Shown here: piece by piece, positions 27,597 to 37,372 of the stretch
Numbering within the stretch: the first letter of the stretch is position 1
Layout: each line of letters opens with the position of its first letter
Assembly: GCF_000718305.1 (NCBI RefSeq)
Contig: NZ_JOFQ01000007.1
Coordinates: forward strand, 437,556-501,555
Direction of reading: 5' to 3'
DNA length: 64,000 bases
Source of the DNA: Streptomyces niger
GTDB taxonomy: Bacteria; Actinomycetota; Actinomycetes; Streptomycetales; Streptomycetaceae
The notes under the pieces: model-generated
What the model saw: the letters and a program-made list of their open reading frames with translations, nothing else
What the model was told of the DNA's origin: nothing
Database searches by the model: none
Translations under genes and position numbers: made by a program

Positions 27597-27830
27597 GTGA
27601 CCGCCGCCACCCGCACCCAGCAGCCGCGCCCGGGCCACCGCCCGGCCGCGGCCGGCGCCGCGCGCCTGCCGCACGCGGCGTTGGGGCGCGGGTGCAGGCC
27701 GCGCGGGTGCCGCGCCCCTGCGCGGCGCGTCCACGGACGGCGCGTCCGCTACCACATCGGCGCCGAGCCGGGCCAGATCAACGGCCGCCGATGGCCCCGC
27801 CCCGCGCCGCGCGCGGGCGCCCACGCCTAG
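27597..27830 (+). CDS. trpM: Tryptophan biosynthesis modulator TrpM
   Basis: This 77-residue Arg-rich protein lies between trpC and trpB. Its core ALGRGCRPRGCRAPARRVHG followed by RRVRYHIGAEPGQINGRRW matches TrpM (formerly TrpX), reported in S. coelicolor to modulate tryptophan synthesis and development. The N-terminal 30 residues are Pro/Ala/Arg-rich and variable. The start is GTG 27597. The mechanism is not established; the two CRxRGCRxP cysteines are the only obvious candidate ligands. Confidence 0.85.
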   Translation: MTAATRTQQPRPGHRPAAAGAARLPHAALGRGCRPRGCRAPARRVHGRRVRYHIGAEPGQINGRRWPRPAPRAGAHA

Positions 27831-27843
27831 ACCGGATTCGACG

Positions 27844-27866
27844 CCCGTACGAACTGTCCGTACGGG
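27844..27866 (+). promoter_or_regulatory. Hairpin after trpM
   Basis: A 7-bp inverted repeat CCCGTAC/GTACGGG with a 9-nt loop begins 13 bp after the trpM stop. It could be a partial terminator or an RNA-processing site that separates trpCM from trpBA. Confidence 0.4.
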
Positions 27867-27944
27867 TGCTCCGGTGGAGTGTGACACCCGGGCCCGCGCC
27901 GCGCGCACGTAGCTTGATGCCCGTATTTCGCTACATCGAGATGT

Positions 27945-27968
27945 CCGGGGCGTACGCGTGCGCCCCGG
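27945..27968 (+). promoter_or_regulatory. Hairpin immediately before the trpB ribosome binding site
   Basis: An 8-bp stem CCGGGGCG/CGCCCCGG with an 8-nt loop ends one base before the GAGGAG of trpB (27970-27975). Its position could limit ribosome access or protect the mRNA. Confidence 0.45.
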
Positions 27969-27983
27969 TGAGGAGTACGTCGG

Positions 27984-29287
<1,304 letters not shown>

Positions 29288-29288
<1 letters not shown>

Positions 29289-30112
29289 TGGCGGGCAACC
29301 TCGAACTGCTCAGCTCGGTACTGGCCGGCGCGAAGGCCGAGGGCCGCGCGGCCCTGGTCGGCTACCTCCCGGCCGGCTTCCCGACCGTGGACGGCGGCAT
29401 CCGTGCCGTCACCGCCATGATCGAGGGCGGCTGCGACGTGGTCGAGGTCGGCCTGCCGCACAGCGACCCGGTCCTGGACGGCCCGGTCATCCAGACCGCC
29501 GACGACATCGCGCTGCGCGGCGGCGTGAAGATCGTCGACGTGATCCGCACGGTCCGCGAGGCGCACGCAGCCACCGGCGCCCCCGTGCTGTGCATGACGT
29601 ACTGGAACCCGGTCGACGCCTACGGCGTGGAGCGGTTCGCCGCCGACCTGGCCGCGGCCGGCGGCGCGGGCTGCATCCTGCCGGACCTGCCGGTCGAGGA
29701 GTCCGAGGTGTGGCGGAAGGCCGCCGAGCAGCACGGCCTGGCCACGGTCTTCGTGGTCGCGCCGAGCAGCAAGGACGCGCGCCTTGCCAAGATCACCGCG
29801 GCCGGTTCCGGCTTCGTGTACGCGGCGTCGCTCATGGGCGTCACCGGCACCCGGGAGTCCGTCGGCCGGGAGGCCCAGGACCTGGTGGAGCGCACCCGCG
29901 CCACCCCGGCGGCCCGGCGTGGCCTCCCCGTCTGCGTGGGCCTGGGCGTCTCCAACGCCGAGCAGGCCGCCGAGGTCGCGCAGTTCGCCGACGGCGTCAT
30001 CGTCGGCTCGGCGTTCGTGAAGCAGCTGCTGGCGCACGAGGGCGACCTGGAGGCCGGGCTCGCGGGCGTACGGGAGCTGGCCGGGGACCTGGCCAAGGGC
30101 GTACGGGCGTAA
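29288..30112 (+). CDS. trpA: Tryptophan synthase alpha chain
   Basis: TrpA cleaves indole-3-glycerol phosphate and tunnels indole to TrpB. The 274-residue barrel has ALVGYLPAGFPTVDGG, catalytic Glu in CDVVEVGLPHSDPVLDGPV, the second acid in GCILPDLPVEES, FVVAPSSKDARLAKI, VYAASLMGVTGTRE and VCVGLGVSNAEQAAEVAQFA. ATG 29288 overlaps the trpB stop; GTG 29285 is possible. A strong terminator follows. Confidence 0.98.
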
Positions 30113-30152
30113 AGCCGGTATCGCCGAGGTCCCTCGATAGGGCGAAATAGGG

Positions 30153-30190
30153 GGCGGAGGGGCGCAGTGGCGTCCCTCCGCCTCGTTTTT
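30153..30190 (+). terminator. Rho-independent terminator after trpA
   Basis: A 9-bp stem GGCGGAGGG/CCCTCCGCC (30153-30161 and 30174-30182) is followed by TCG and five Ts. It ends only 7 bp before the GTG of the next gene, so that gene either needs read-through or its own promoter within the trpA tail. Confidence 0.75.
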
Positions 30191-30197
30191 CCGCAGT

Positions 30198-30968
30198 GTG
30201 AGCCAGAAAACCCGAGCCGAAGGCAGCGCGCGCGAGCGCCTGCAGGCACAGCGCGACAAGGAAAAGGCCCGCGCCCGGCGCGGCAGGCAGGCGAAGGTCG
30301 CCGCGGTGGTGGTGGCGGTGCTGGCGGTGGCCGCCGGCATCGCGATCTGGGCGACCTCCACGGGCGGCGACAAGAACACGCCGATCGCGGCGCCGAAGGG
30401 CGCCACCGGCGGGGACAAGCCGATGGTGACCGTCGGCAGGAAGAGCGCGCCGTCCACGCTCCAGGTGTGGGAGGACTTCCGCTGCCCCGCCTGCAAGCAG
30501 TTCGAGACGGGCTTCCGCTCGACCGTCCATGAGCTGCAGGACGGCGGACAGCTGCGGACCGACTACCACCTCGCCCTGCTCATCGACGGCAACATGGGCG
30601 GCAAGGGCTCGCTGAACGCCGGTAATGCGGCGCTGTGCGCACAGGACGCCGGGAAGTTCCGCGACTACCACGATGTCCTGTTCACCAACCAGCCGGGCGA
30701 GCAGCAGGACCGCTATAAGGACAAGAACTACTTGATCGAACTGGCGGGGAAGGTGCCGGGCCTGGTGACGCAGGACTTCCGCTCCTGCGTGCACGACGGG
30801 AAGTACAACGGTTTCGTGCAGAAGTCGCACGAGGCGTTCCAGAGCGGCGGCTTCCAGGGCACCCCGACCGTCAAGCTCAACGGGAAGGACCTCCTCGGCG
30901 ACCAGGGCGCGCACATGACCCCGCAGAAGCTGAAGCAGATGGTGCTGGACGCGAACAAGAAGAAGTAG
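30198..30968 (+). CDS. Membrane-anchored DsbA-like thioredoxin-fold protein
   Basis: This 256-residue protein has a strongly basic cytoplasmic tail (about 1-32, coiled and Arg/Lys-rich), one helix (VAAVVVAVLAVAAGIAIWA), and an exported thioredoxin-fold domain. The redox motif CPAC is in QVWEDFRCPACKQFETGF, and the cis-proline region is GGFQGTPTVKLNGKDL. A second cysteine pair (ALCAQD, RSCVHD) could form a structural disulfide. It probably forms or repairs disulfides in exported proteins. It sits between trpA and lgt, an order I recall for Streptomyces. Start GTG 30198. Confidence 0.9.
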   Translation: MSQKTRAEGSARERLQAQRDKEKARARRGRQAKVAAVVVAVLAVAAGIAIWATSTGGDKNTPIAAPKGATGGDKPMVTVGRKSAPSTLQVWEDFRCPACKQFETGFRSTVHELQDGGQLRTDYHLALLIDGNMGGKGSLNAGNAALCAQDAGKFRDYHDVLFTNQPGEQQDRYKDKNYLIELAGKVPGLVTQDFRSCVHDGKYNGFVQKSHEAFQSGGFQGTPTVKLNGKDLLGDQGAHMTPQKLKQMVLDANKKK

Positions 30969-31018
30969 GGCGGAGAGGTGCCGCCGGAGGGGTCGTTACT
31001 GAGCCGTTGCGGGGTGGG

Positions 31019-31049
31019 TTGCCGCCCGGCCCGCTCGGCGCGGTAGCGT
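31019..31049 (+). promoter_or_regulatory. Candidate lgt promoter
   Basis: TTGCCG at 31019-31024 and TAGCGT at 31044-31049 with a 19-bp spacer. The -10 ends 10 bp before ATG 31060, so the transcript has little or no leader. Confidence 0.4.
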
Positions 31050-31059
31050 CAGGGCTGCC

Positions 31060-32109
31060 ATGGACCTCGCATTCATTCCCAGCCCGTCGACCGGCGTCGT
31101 GCATCTCGGCCCGATCCCGCTGCGCGGCTACGCATTCTGCATCATCATCGGCGTCTTCATCGCCGTCTGGCTCGGCAACAAGCGCTGGGTGCAGCGCGGT
31201 GGCCTGAGCGGGACGGTCGCCGACATCGCCGTGTGGGCGGTGCCGTTCGGCCTGGTCGGAGGGCGGCTCTACCACGTCATCACGACGTATGAGCCGTACT
31301 TCGGCAAGGGCGGCGACCCGATCAAGGCGTTCTACGTCTGGGAGGGCGGCCTCGGCATCTGGGGCGCGATCGCGCTCGGCGCGGTCGGCGCCTGGATCGG
31401 CTGCCGCCGCCGGGGCATCCCGCTGCCGGCGTACGCGGATGCGGTGGCGCCGGGCATCGCGCTGGCGCAGGCGATGGGCCGCTGGGGCAACTGGTTCAAC
31501 CAGGAGCTGTACGGCCGGCCGACGGACGTGCCGTGGGCGCTGAAGATCACCTCGGACCCGGCGATCGGCCGCGTGGGCGGCACGTACCACCCGACGTTCC
31601 TGTACGAGTCGCTGTGGTGCATCGGCGTCGCGATCCTGGTCATCTGGGCCGACCGGCGCTTCAAGCTGGGACACGGCCGGGCGTTCGCGCTGTACGTCGC
31701 CTCGTACTGCGCGGGCCGGGCGTGGATCGAGTACATGCGGGTCGACGAGGCGCACCACATCCTGGGCCTGCGGCTGAACGTCTGGACGGCGCTGATCGTG
31801 TTCGTCCTGGCGCTGGTCTACATGGTGCTGTCGGCGAAGCGGTCCCCCGGCCGGGAGGCCGTGGTGGAGCCGGCGGCGGTGGAGCAGGAGACCGCCGACA
31901 CGGAGACCGCCGAGGCGGAGAACACTGAAGCGGGGAACGCCGACGCGGAGGGCTCCGACGCGGCTGCCACCGCCTCGAAGAACGACGCCTCGAAGAACGC
32001 CCCCTCGGAGAACGACGCTTCCAAGGCCGCGGGCCCGGAGGACTCCGAGGACACGGCGGGGGCCGGTGCGGCGGACAGTCCCGCCGGAGCCGGGAAGAAG
32101 AAGGCCTGA
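31060..32109 (+). CDS. lgt: Prolipoprotein diacylglyceryl transferase
   Basis: Lgt transfers diacylglycerol from phosphatidylglycerol to the lipobox cysteine of prolipoproteins. It is a seven-helix membrane enzyme. The 349 residues contain PLRGYAFCIIIGVFIAVWLG, VPFGLVGGRLYHVITTYE with the catalytic His, and the family signature GRWGNWFNQELYG. The last 85 residues are a hydrophilic Ala/Glu/Asp/Thr-rich cytoplasmic tail with repeats such as NDASKNAPSENDASK, common in Streptomyces Lgt. Confidence 0.97.
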   Translation: MDLAFIPSPSTGVVHLGPIPLRGYAFCIIIGVFIAVWLGNKRWVQRGGLSGTVADIAVWAVPFGLVGGRLYHVITTYEPYFGKGGDPIKAFYVWEGGLGIWGAIALGAVGAWIGCRRRGIPLPAYADAVAPGIALAQAMGRWGNWFNQELYGRPTDVPWALKITSDPAIGRVGGTYHPTFLYESLWCIGVAILVIWADRRFKLGHGRAFALYVASYCAGRAWIEYMRVDEAHHILGLRLNVWTALIVFVLALVYMVLSAKRSPGREAVVEPAAVEQETADTETAEAENTEAGNADAEGSDAAATASKNDASKNAPSENDASKAAGPEDSEDTAGAGAADSPAGAGKKKA

Positions 32110-32128
32110 CCGCGTCACGCGGTGCGGT

Positions 32129-32168
32129 GCAGCGGGCCGTGGTCCCTTCGGGGGCCGCGGCCCGCTGC
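32129..32168. terminator. Bidirectional terminator between lgt and the ADP-ribosylglycohydrolase operon
   Basis: An 11-bp stem GCAGCGGGCCG/CGGCCCGCTGC (32129-32139 and 32158-32168) is extended inward by further pairs capped with a CTTCGG loop. It fills the 63-bp gap between two convergent genes. Confidence 0.75.
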
Positions 32169-32172
32169 CGTG

Positions 32173-33603
32173 TCACCCGAGGACCGCGTCCGCCGGCTCC
32201 GGGGCCATGGCGCCGGCACCCATGACCGCCAGGGCCGCCGTCTCGCGGGCCAGCGCGTCGAAGCCGATGCCGTCCAGGCCGCCGACCGAGGTGGTCAGCC
32301 GGTTGGCGAGCGGTGCCGTCCAGCGGGCGGGCAGGGCGTCCGGCGCACCGGCCAGCAGACCGGTCAGCGAACCGGCCGTGGCGCCGTTGGAGTCGGTGTC
32401 CCAGCCGCCGGAGACGGCGCGGCAGACCGACCCGGTGAAGTCGCCGTCGGCGTGGGTGAGCGCCGCGGCCAGCAGGGCCGCGTTGGGCAGTACGTGCACC
32501 CAGTGGTGCCAGCCGTAGGCGGCGTGCAGCCGGTCCACGACGGACTCGAAGCCGCCGGGCGTGGCGTCGGGCGCCTCCCGGGCCGCGGCGATCCCGAAGC
32601 GCACGGCCCGCGCGAGCCGGGAGCGGGGCGGCACGACGGCGAGCCCGGCCGTCAGGCACCGGTGCACGTCGGCGGTGCCGCCCGCGGCGGCGGCCAGCGC
32701 GCCGGCCGCGAACATCGCCCCGTACACGCCGTTGGCGGTGTGGGTCAGCACCGCGTCGCGCCAGGCGGCAGCGGCGGCCCCGGCCGGATCGCCCGGGTGC
32801 GTCCAGCCGTGCACGTCGGCGCGGATCAGGGCGCCGATCCACTCGCGGAAGGGGTTCCGGAAGCGGGCGGTGTCCGGCGGCTCGATGCCGTCCAGGAGGT
32901 TGCGGTACGCGATGCGTTCGGCGGTGAACGTACGGCCCGCCGGCAGCTCCTCCAGCCAGAGGCGGGCGAGGTCGGCGGTGGTGAAGCCGGGGCCGTGGCG
33001 GCGGAGCAGGAGCAGTCCCAGGAGGGGGTGGTTCAGGTCGTCGTCCTCGGGCATGCCGTCGATGTTCTCGGCGAGCGAGGTGGTGCGGCTGCGGCGGTTC
33101 CACGGGTACCGCGCCGCGGTCGTGGGGTCCAGGCCCGCTTCGGTGAACCAGGTGTGCAGCGGCCAGTTGGCGGTCGACCGGGCGATCTCCCGGATGCCGG
33201 CCAGCGGCAGCTTCTCCACCGGCTTGCCGAGCAGGCAGCCGGCGGCGCGGCCCAGCCAGGCGGCCTCCAGGCGGGGGAGCAGGCCGGCGGCGACGGGGCC
33301 GGGCGGGGGCCCGGGGGCCGCGGCCCGGATCGCGGCCAGGTCGGTGGGTTCGTCGGCGGCCGTGGGGCAGGGCAGGGTGGCCAGGTCGTCCAGGAGGGCG
33401 GTGGCCAGCGCGCGGAGCCGGGGGGACGCCGGCGCGGGGGAGGCGCCGGACCGGTCGGGGGCCGGGGGGCCGCCGGCGGTGAGCCAGCGGCGGCGGATGA
33501 CGGTGGCGTCCCGGCCGTCCTCGGCGGCCTGGCGCAGTTCGTGGCCGATCAGGTCCTCCGGCTGGACCCAGGTCACCCGCAGCGGGGCCGGCGGATACGT
33601 CAT
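32173..33603 (-). CDS. ADP-ribosylglycohydrolase-family protein A (DTDSNGAT subtype)
   Basis: This 476-residue protein is the last of four paralogues. After a roughly 130-residue leader (TYPPAPLRVTWVQPEDLIGH and following) comes the ARH/DraG fold: AAWLGRAAGCLLGKPVEKLP. In place of the usual TDDT metal motif there is MPEDDDLNHPLLGLLLL, and the C-terminal site reads GGWDTDSNGATAGSLTGLL, keeping the D-x-D-S/T pattern. Two metal ions normally sit between these sites to cleave ADP-ribose from a side chain. The altered first motif suggests a different substrate. ATG 33603 overlaps the upstream stop (ATGA). Confidence 0.9.
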   Translation of the reverse strand: MTYPPAPLRVTWVQPEDLIGHELRQAAEDGRDATVIRRRWLTAGGPPAPDRSGASPAPASPRLRALATALLDDLATLPCPTAADEPTDLAAIRAAAPGPPPGPVAAGLLPRLEAAWLGRAAGCLLGKPVEKLPLAGIREIARSTANWPLHTWFTEAGLDPTTAARYPWNRRSRTTSLAENIDGMPEDDDLNHPLLGLLLLRRHGPGFTTADLARLWLEELPAGRTFTAERIAYRNLLDGIEPPDTARFRNPFREWIGALIRADVHGWTHPGDPAGAAAAAWRDAVLTHTANGVYGAMFAAGALAAAAGGTADVHRCLTAGLAVVPPRSRLARAVRFGIAAAREAPDATPGGFESVVDRLHAAYGWHHWVHVLPNAALLAAALTHADGDFTGSVCRAVSGGWDTDSNGATAGSLTGLLAGAPDALPARWTAPLANRLTTSVGGLDGIGFDALARETAALAVMGAGAMAPEPADAVLG

Positions 33604-34772
33604 CGGCCCTCCGCGAGCGTGGCGAACGCGGCTTCGTGGGCGCGGCGGCGGGCCAGGTCGCGGCGGTGGATCTCGTGGGCCACGGCGGTCAGCGCGGCCG
33701 CCGGCCCCCGCAGGTCCAGCCGGCTGGCCTCGGAGACGGCCGCGGTCCACTCCGCGGGCACGGGCCGGCCGAGCGCGCCGACCAGGGCGCCGCACATGGT
33801 GGCGATGGAGTCGCAGTCGCGGCCGTAGTTGACGGCGCCGAGGACCGTCTCGCGGTAGTCGCCGCCGCCGATGAGCAACAGGCCCAGTGCGAGGGGGAGT
33901 TCCTCGATGGAGTGCAGCCGTGAGGGGCGCCGGGCGCCCAGCGAGGGCCGGCGGTATTCGGGTCCCACCGTGTCGAACGGCGAGACCGCGCCCCGCAGTT
34001 GTGGCAGCGCGGGCTCGTACTCGTCGTATTTCACGGCTACTTCGCACACCGCCTCGATCGCGGTGCGGGTGCCGTCCTTCGCGAGGGCGAGGGCGGTGTC
34101 GACCACGGACGCGGGGGTGGCGCCGGGGGCGCAGGCCGCGGCCACCGCGGCGGCGAGGACGCCGGCCGCCTCCCGCCCGTACGAGGACTGGTGCGCGCCC
34201 GCGACGTCCAGCGCCTCGGCGTAAGCACCGCGCGGATTCCCGGCGTTGACCAGACCGACCGGGGCCATGTACATCGCGGCGCCGCAGTTGACGATGTTGC
34301 CGACGCCGGCCTCGCGCGGGTCGACGTGCCCGTAGTGCAGCCGGGTGACGAGCCATTTCTCGGCGAGGAACACCCGCTGCAGGGGCAGTGCTTCGGCCTC
34401 CAGCTCGGGGATCCAGCGGACCTCGGTCATCAGGTCGGGGACCAGGTGGTCGGCCACGGCGTACGCGTCGAGGTGGTCGCGGACCTTCTCGTACACCCGG
34501 ATCAGCGCGTGGGTCATGAGGGTGTCGTCGGTGACGTGGCCGTCGCCCTTGTGGTACGGCGCGAGGGGGCGGGCGGTCCGCCAGTCCTCGTGCCAGGGGC
34601 CTACGAGGGAGCGGACCGGGCCGCCGTGCCGCTCCCGGATCTGCTCCGGGCTCCAGCCCTCGACCGGCCCGCCGAGCGCGTCGCCCACGGCGGCCCCGGC
34701 CAGGGCGCCGGCCGTGCGGTCGGCGAGGCTCGGGCACGCCGTGGTGGTGGGTGGTGCCGCGGTGTCGGTCAT
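33600..34772 (-). CDS. ADP-ribosylglycohydrolase-family protein B (canonical motifs)
   Basis: This 390-residue protein has ARH-family motifs in full: GALAGAAVGDALGGPVEGW at the start, the first metal site GHVTDDTLMTHALIRVYEK and the second NYGRDCDSIATMCGALVGAL. MYMAPVGLVNAGNPRGAY is also typical. It is expected to hydrolyse an ADP-ribose glycosidic bond on a protein, nucleic acid or small molecule. It is coupled by ATGA on both sides within the four-gene operon. Confidence 0.93.
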   Translation of the reverse strand: MTDTAAPPTTTACPSLADRTAGALAGAAVGDALGGPVEGWSPEQIRERHGGPVRSLVGPWHEDWRTARPLAPYHKGDGHVTDDTLMTHALIRVYEKVRDHLDAYAVADHLVPDLMTEVRWIPELEAEALPLQRVFLAEKWLVTRLHYGHVDPREAGVGNIVNCGAAMYMAPVGLVNAGNPRGAYAEALDVAGAHQSSYGREAAGVLAAAVAAACAPGATPASVVDTALALAKDGTRTAIEAVCEVAVKYDEYEPALPQLRGAVSPFDTVGPEYRRPSLGARRPSRLHSIEELPLALGLLLIGGGDYRETVLGAVNYGRDCDSIATMCGALVGALGRPVPAEWTAAVSEASRLDLRGPAAALTAVAHEIHRRDLARRRAHEAAFATLAEGR

Positions 34773-36013
34773 GGCCGGTCGGGTCCTTTCGCCGGGGGCG
34801 TCTGCGGAGTGGTCAGTTCGGTGCCGGCGAGCAGCTCGGCCAGCTCGACCAGGTCGGTGCCGGCCAGCCGGGGCAGCGCGCAGCCGGAGAGCGTGCGGCA
34901 GGTGTCGCGCCAGGCGGCCGGCAGCGCGGCGGCGCCGCCGAGGGCACCGGTCAGGGCGCCGGTGAGGGCGGGGGCCGAGTCGGCGACGCGGGAGAGGCAG
35001 GCGGCGGCGGGCACCGCCTCGGCGGTCCGGCCACCGCCCGCGAGGGCCAGCGCGAGGGCGACCGGCACGGTCTCGGCGGCGGCGATGCCGTAGCTGTAGA
35101 CGTGGTCGACGATCTCGTGTTCCAGGGTGGGGACCAGCGCGAACGCGGCGCCGGGGCAGCCGTCGGCGGTGGCCTCGGCCAGCCGTACGGCGTGCAGGGC
35201 GTTGCGGCGGATCTCGGTGCCCTCGGGGAGCTGGCCGAGGGCGGCTTCGACGCACGTGGTGACGTCGGCGCCGCCGAGCGCGGCGGCGACCGCTGCGGCC
35301 ATCGCGCGGGCGCCGTGCACGCCGTCGCCGTCCTGGGTGTACCGGGCGTCGAACTCGGCGAGGCCAGCGGCGGCCACCGGGTCGCCGGGGTGGACCACGG
35401 CGAGTACGGCGGCGCGTACGCAGGCCGCGTCGTCGAAGAAGTGCGGGTTGTCGTGGCCGGTGGCGGGAGGCCGGAGCCCGGCGGCGAGGTTGCCGAGGCC
35501 GGCGCGTACGGAGATCCGGGCGCGCAGCGGCAGTACGGCCGACTCCACCTCCGGGGCGCGGTCGGCGGCGGCCGCGACCTCGCAGGCCAGCGCGTTCCAG
35601 GCGAGGTCGAGGGCGGCCCGCATCCGGCGGTCCCGGCCGAGGTCGGAGAGGAAGGCGCCGGCCGCGGTGAGCACGGAGCCGGCGGTGAAGGCGGCCCATT
35701 CGGCGTCGTCGGAGGGGCCGAGGCGGAGCGGTTCGGGGGGCTGGTTGAGGGCGATGGGAACGGGGAGCGTGGTGGTGGCGTTCTGTTCGGCGAAGGTGTC
35801 CAGCTCGCGGGTGAGGCGGCGGGTCCACTCGGGCATGCGGGCGGCGCGGTGCCGGCTCGCCGGCCAGCCTGCGGCGTCTCCGGCGGCGAGGCCGAGGAGG
35901 AGCCCCTCGATGCGGTCACCGCTGGCGCGGGCGGGTTCCGGAGGCGGCGCGTGCCGGGCCGCGGTGGTGGCGCGCGGAGCCATCGCGGTGGGTGCGGGGG
36001 AGGTGGTGCTCAT
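34769..36013 (-). CDS. ADP-ribosylglycohydrolase-family protein C (degenerate metal sites)
   Basis: This 414-residue protein retains the fold (GLLLGLAAGDAAGWPASRHR, HPGDPVAAAGLAEFDARYTQ) but the metal sites are eroded. The first site is LGPSDDAEWAAFTAGSVL instead of TDDTxxT. The second site reads CLSRVADSAPALTGALTGAL, where the family's D-x-D-T/S is reduced to a lone ADS. It may bind ADP-ribose without cleaving it, act as a partner of the active paralogues, or use another chemistry. It is translationally coupled to genes on both sides. Confidence 0.85.
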   Translation of the reverse strand: MSTTSPAPTAMAPRATTAARHAPPPEPARASGDRIEGLLLGLAAGDAAGWPASRHRAARMPEWTRRLTRELDTFAEQNATTTLPVPIALNQPPEPLRLGPSDDAEWAAFTAGSVLTAAGAFLSDLGRDRRMRAALDLAWNALACEVAAAADRAPEVESAVLPLRARISVRAGLGNLAAGLRPPATGHDNPHFFDDAACVRAAVLAVVHPGDPVAAAGLAEFDARYTQDGDGVHGARAMAAAVAAALGGADVTTCVEAALGQLPEGTEIRRNALHAVRLAEATADGCPGAAFALVPTLEHEIVDHVYSYGIAAAETVPVALALALAGGGRTAEAVPAAACLSRVADSAPALTGALTGALGGAAALPAAWRDTCRTLSGCALPRLAGTDLVELAELLAGTELTTPQTPPAKGPDRP

Positions 36014-37068
36014 GCCGGGGTGCCCGTCGTGGGGACGTCCGCGGTGAGCAGGTCCGCGATGTCCAGGACGTGGTAGCCGGCCATGGAGGGCAGGCAGCGG
36101 CCGCGTACCGGACCGATGACCCGGGCCCAGTCCTCGGGGACGGCGGCGAAGCCGCCCAGCGCGCCGGCCAGCGCCCCGGCGACCGCCGCCGTGGTGTCGG
36201 CGTCCCGGCCCATGTTGACGGCGGTCAGCACCGCGCCGCGGAAGTCGCCGGCCGCCGCGGCGAACGCGCCGAAGGCCAGCCCGACCGCCTCGGGCGCCAG
36301 GTCGGTCCAGGGGTAGCCGCCGACGACGACGGCGGAGCGTACGGCGCGTTCGGTGCCGAGGCGGGTGATGCCGGGGTCCAGCCGGGAGCGCTGGGCTGCG
36401 GCCACGGCGCGGCGCAGCGAGCGGGCCGTCCAGGAGTCCTCGGGGACGACGGAGAGCGCGGCGGCGATCACCGCGTCGGTGGTCCGGGCGACCATCGCGG
36501 CGGCGACCCCGGCGGCGACGGCCTGGCCGCCGTAGATGCCTTCGCCGTCGTGGCTGACGGTGCCGTCCACCGCGACCAGGCGGGCGGCCTCGGCCGGCCG
36601 GCCCGCCGCGTGTACGCCGAAGGGCGCGGCCCGCATCGCCAGTCCGTCGCTCCAGGCATGCCGGTGCTGGGCGGAAATCGGGGCCGCGAGCCCGCGGCGG
36701 AGGTTCTCCAGGGTGCCGCGCTCGCTGAACCCGGCGCCGCGGAAGGGGCCTTCGTCCAGGTCGGCGATCCACTGGTGCCAGGCGGCCTCGACGTGCGCGA
36801 CGGTGAGCGCCGCGCCGTGTTCGGCCAGCAGCAGCCCGGAGAAGATGGCGTATTCGGTGTCGTCGGTGCCCGCCGGGTCCTCCGCGACGAAGCCCTCGAT
36901 GCGGCCCCACCGGCGACGGATCTGCGAGGGCTTCATGTTCTCGGCGGGGGCGCCGAGCGCGTCGCCGACGGCGAGGCCCAGCAGGGAGCCGCGGGCCCGG
37001 TCGCGCGGATCGGCGGGGCGGTCACCCGGGGTGACGGGGGCGGGCGAGGGGGCGTGCGATGTGCTCAT
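36010..37068 (-). CDS. ADP-ribosylglycohydrolase-family protein D (canonical motifs, first in operon)
   Basis: This 352-residue protein has GSLLGLAVGDALGAPAENMK, the first metal site AGTDDTEYAIFSGLLLAEHG and the second NMGRDADTTAAVAGALAGAL, so catalysis is plausible. It is the 5' gene of the minus-strand operon D-C-B-A, and its stop overlaps gene C by ATGA. The upstream 304-bp gap to the VIT1-type gene presumably holds the promoter of both divergent units. Confidence 0.93.
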   Translation of the reverse strand: MSTSHAPSPAPVTPGDRPADPRDRARGSLLGLAVGDALGAPAENMKPSQIRRRWGRIEGFVAEDPAGTDDTEYAIFSGLLLAEHGAALTVAHVEAAWHQWIADLDEGPFRGAGFSERGTLENLRRGLAAPISAQHRHAWSDGLAMRAAPFGVHAAGRPAEAARLVAVDGTVSHDGEGIYGGQAVAAGVAAAMVARTTDAVIAAALSVVPEDSWTARSLRRAVAAAQRSRLDPGITRLGTERAVRSAVVVGGYPWTDLAPEAVGLAFGAFAAAAGDFRGAVLTAVNMGRDADTTAAVAGALAGALGGFAAVPEDWARVIGPVRGRCLPSMAGYHVLDIADLLTADVPTTGTPA

Positions 37069-37372
37069 GTGCGTGCCTTCCGCCGACCGGTCCCGGAGCC
37101 GTACGCGTGGGAGGGATCGTAGGGCCGCTTTGCCGCGAATGGGGGGACATCGCGTCGGATCGGAGCGATGTCGCGATGGCCGGATCCCGGCTGCCGACGA
37201 AGGGGGCTGTGAGCCGGATCACGCACTGATCGTCTCGGTAAAGCCGCAGGTCAGAGCGGTAAGTACGGCCTTCCTTGCTAGCGCAAGGGGATGTGCGCGG
37301 CATAACTTCGAGGTGTTCCAGGGGGAAGTGCCGCTCATCGGCCCACACCTCGCGAGGGAGGAAGAGGCCCTT
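37069..37372. other. Divergent intergenic region with hairpin-forming repeat
   Basis: This 304-bp gap between the ADP-ribosylglycohydrolase operon and the VIT1-type gene is less GC-rich near 37230-37330. It holds an inverted repeat CCTTGC-TAGC-GCAAGG (37273-37288) about 85 bp before the transporter ATG, which could be an operator or leader hairpin. I see no convincing small ORF. Confidence 0.5.
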
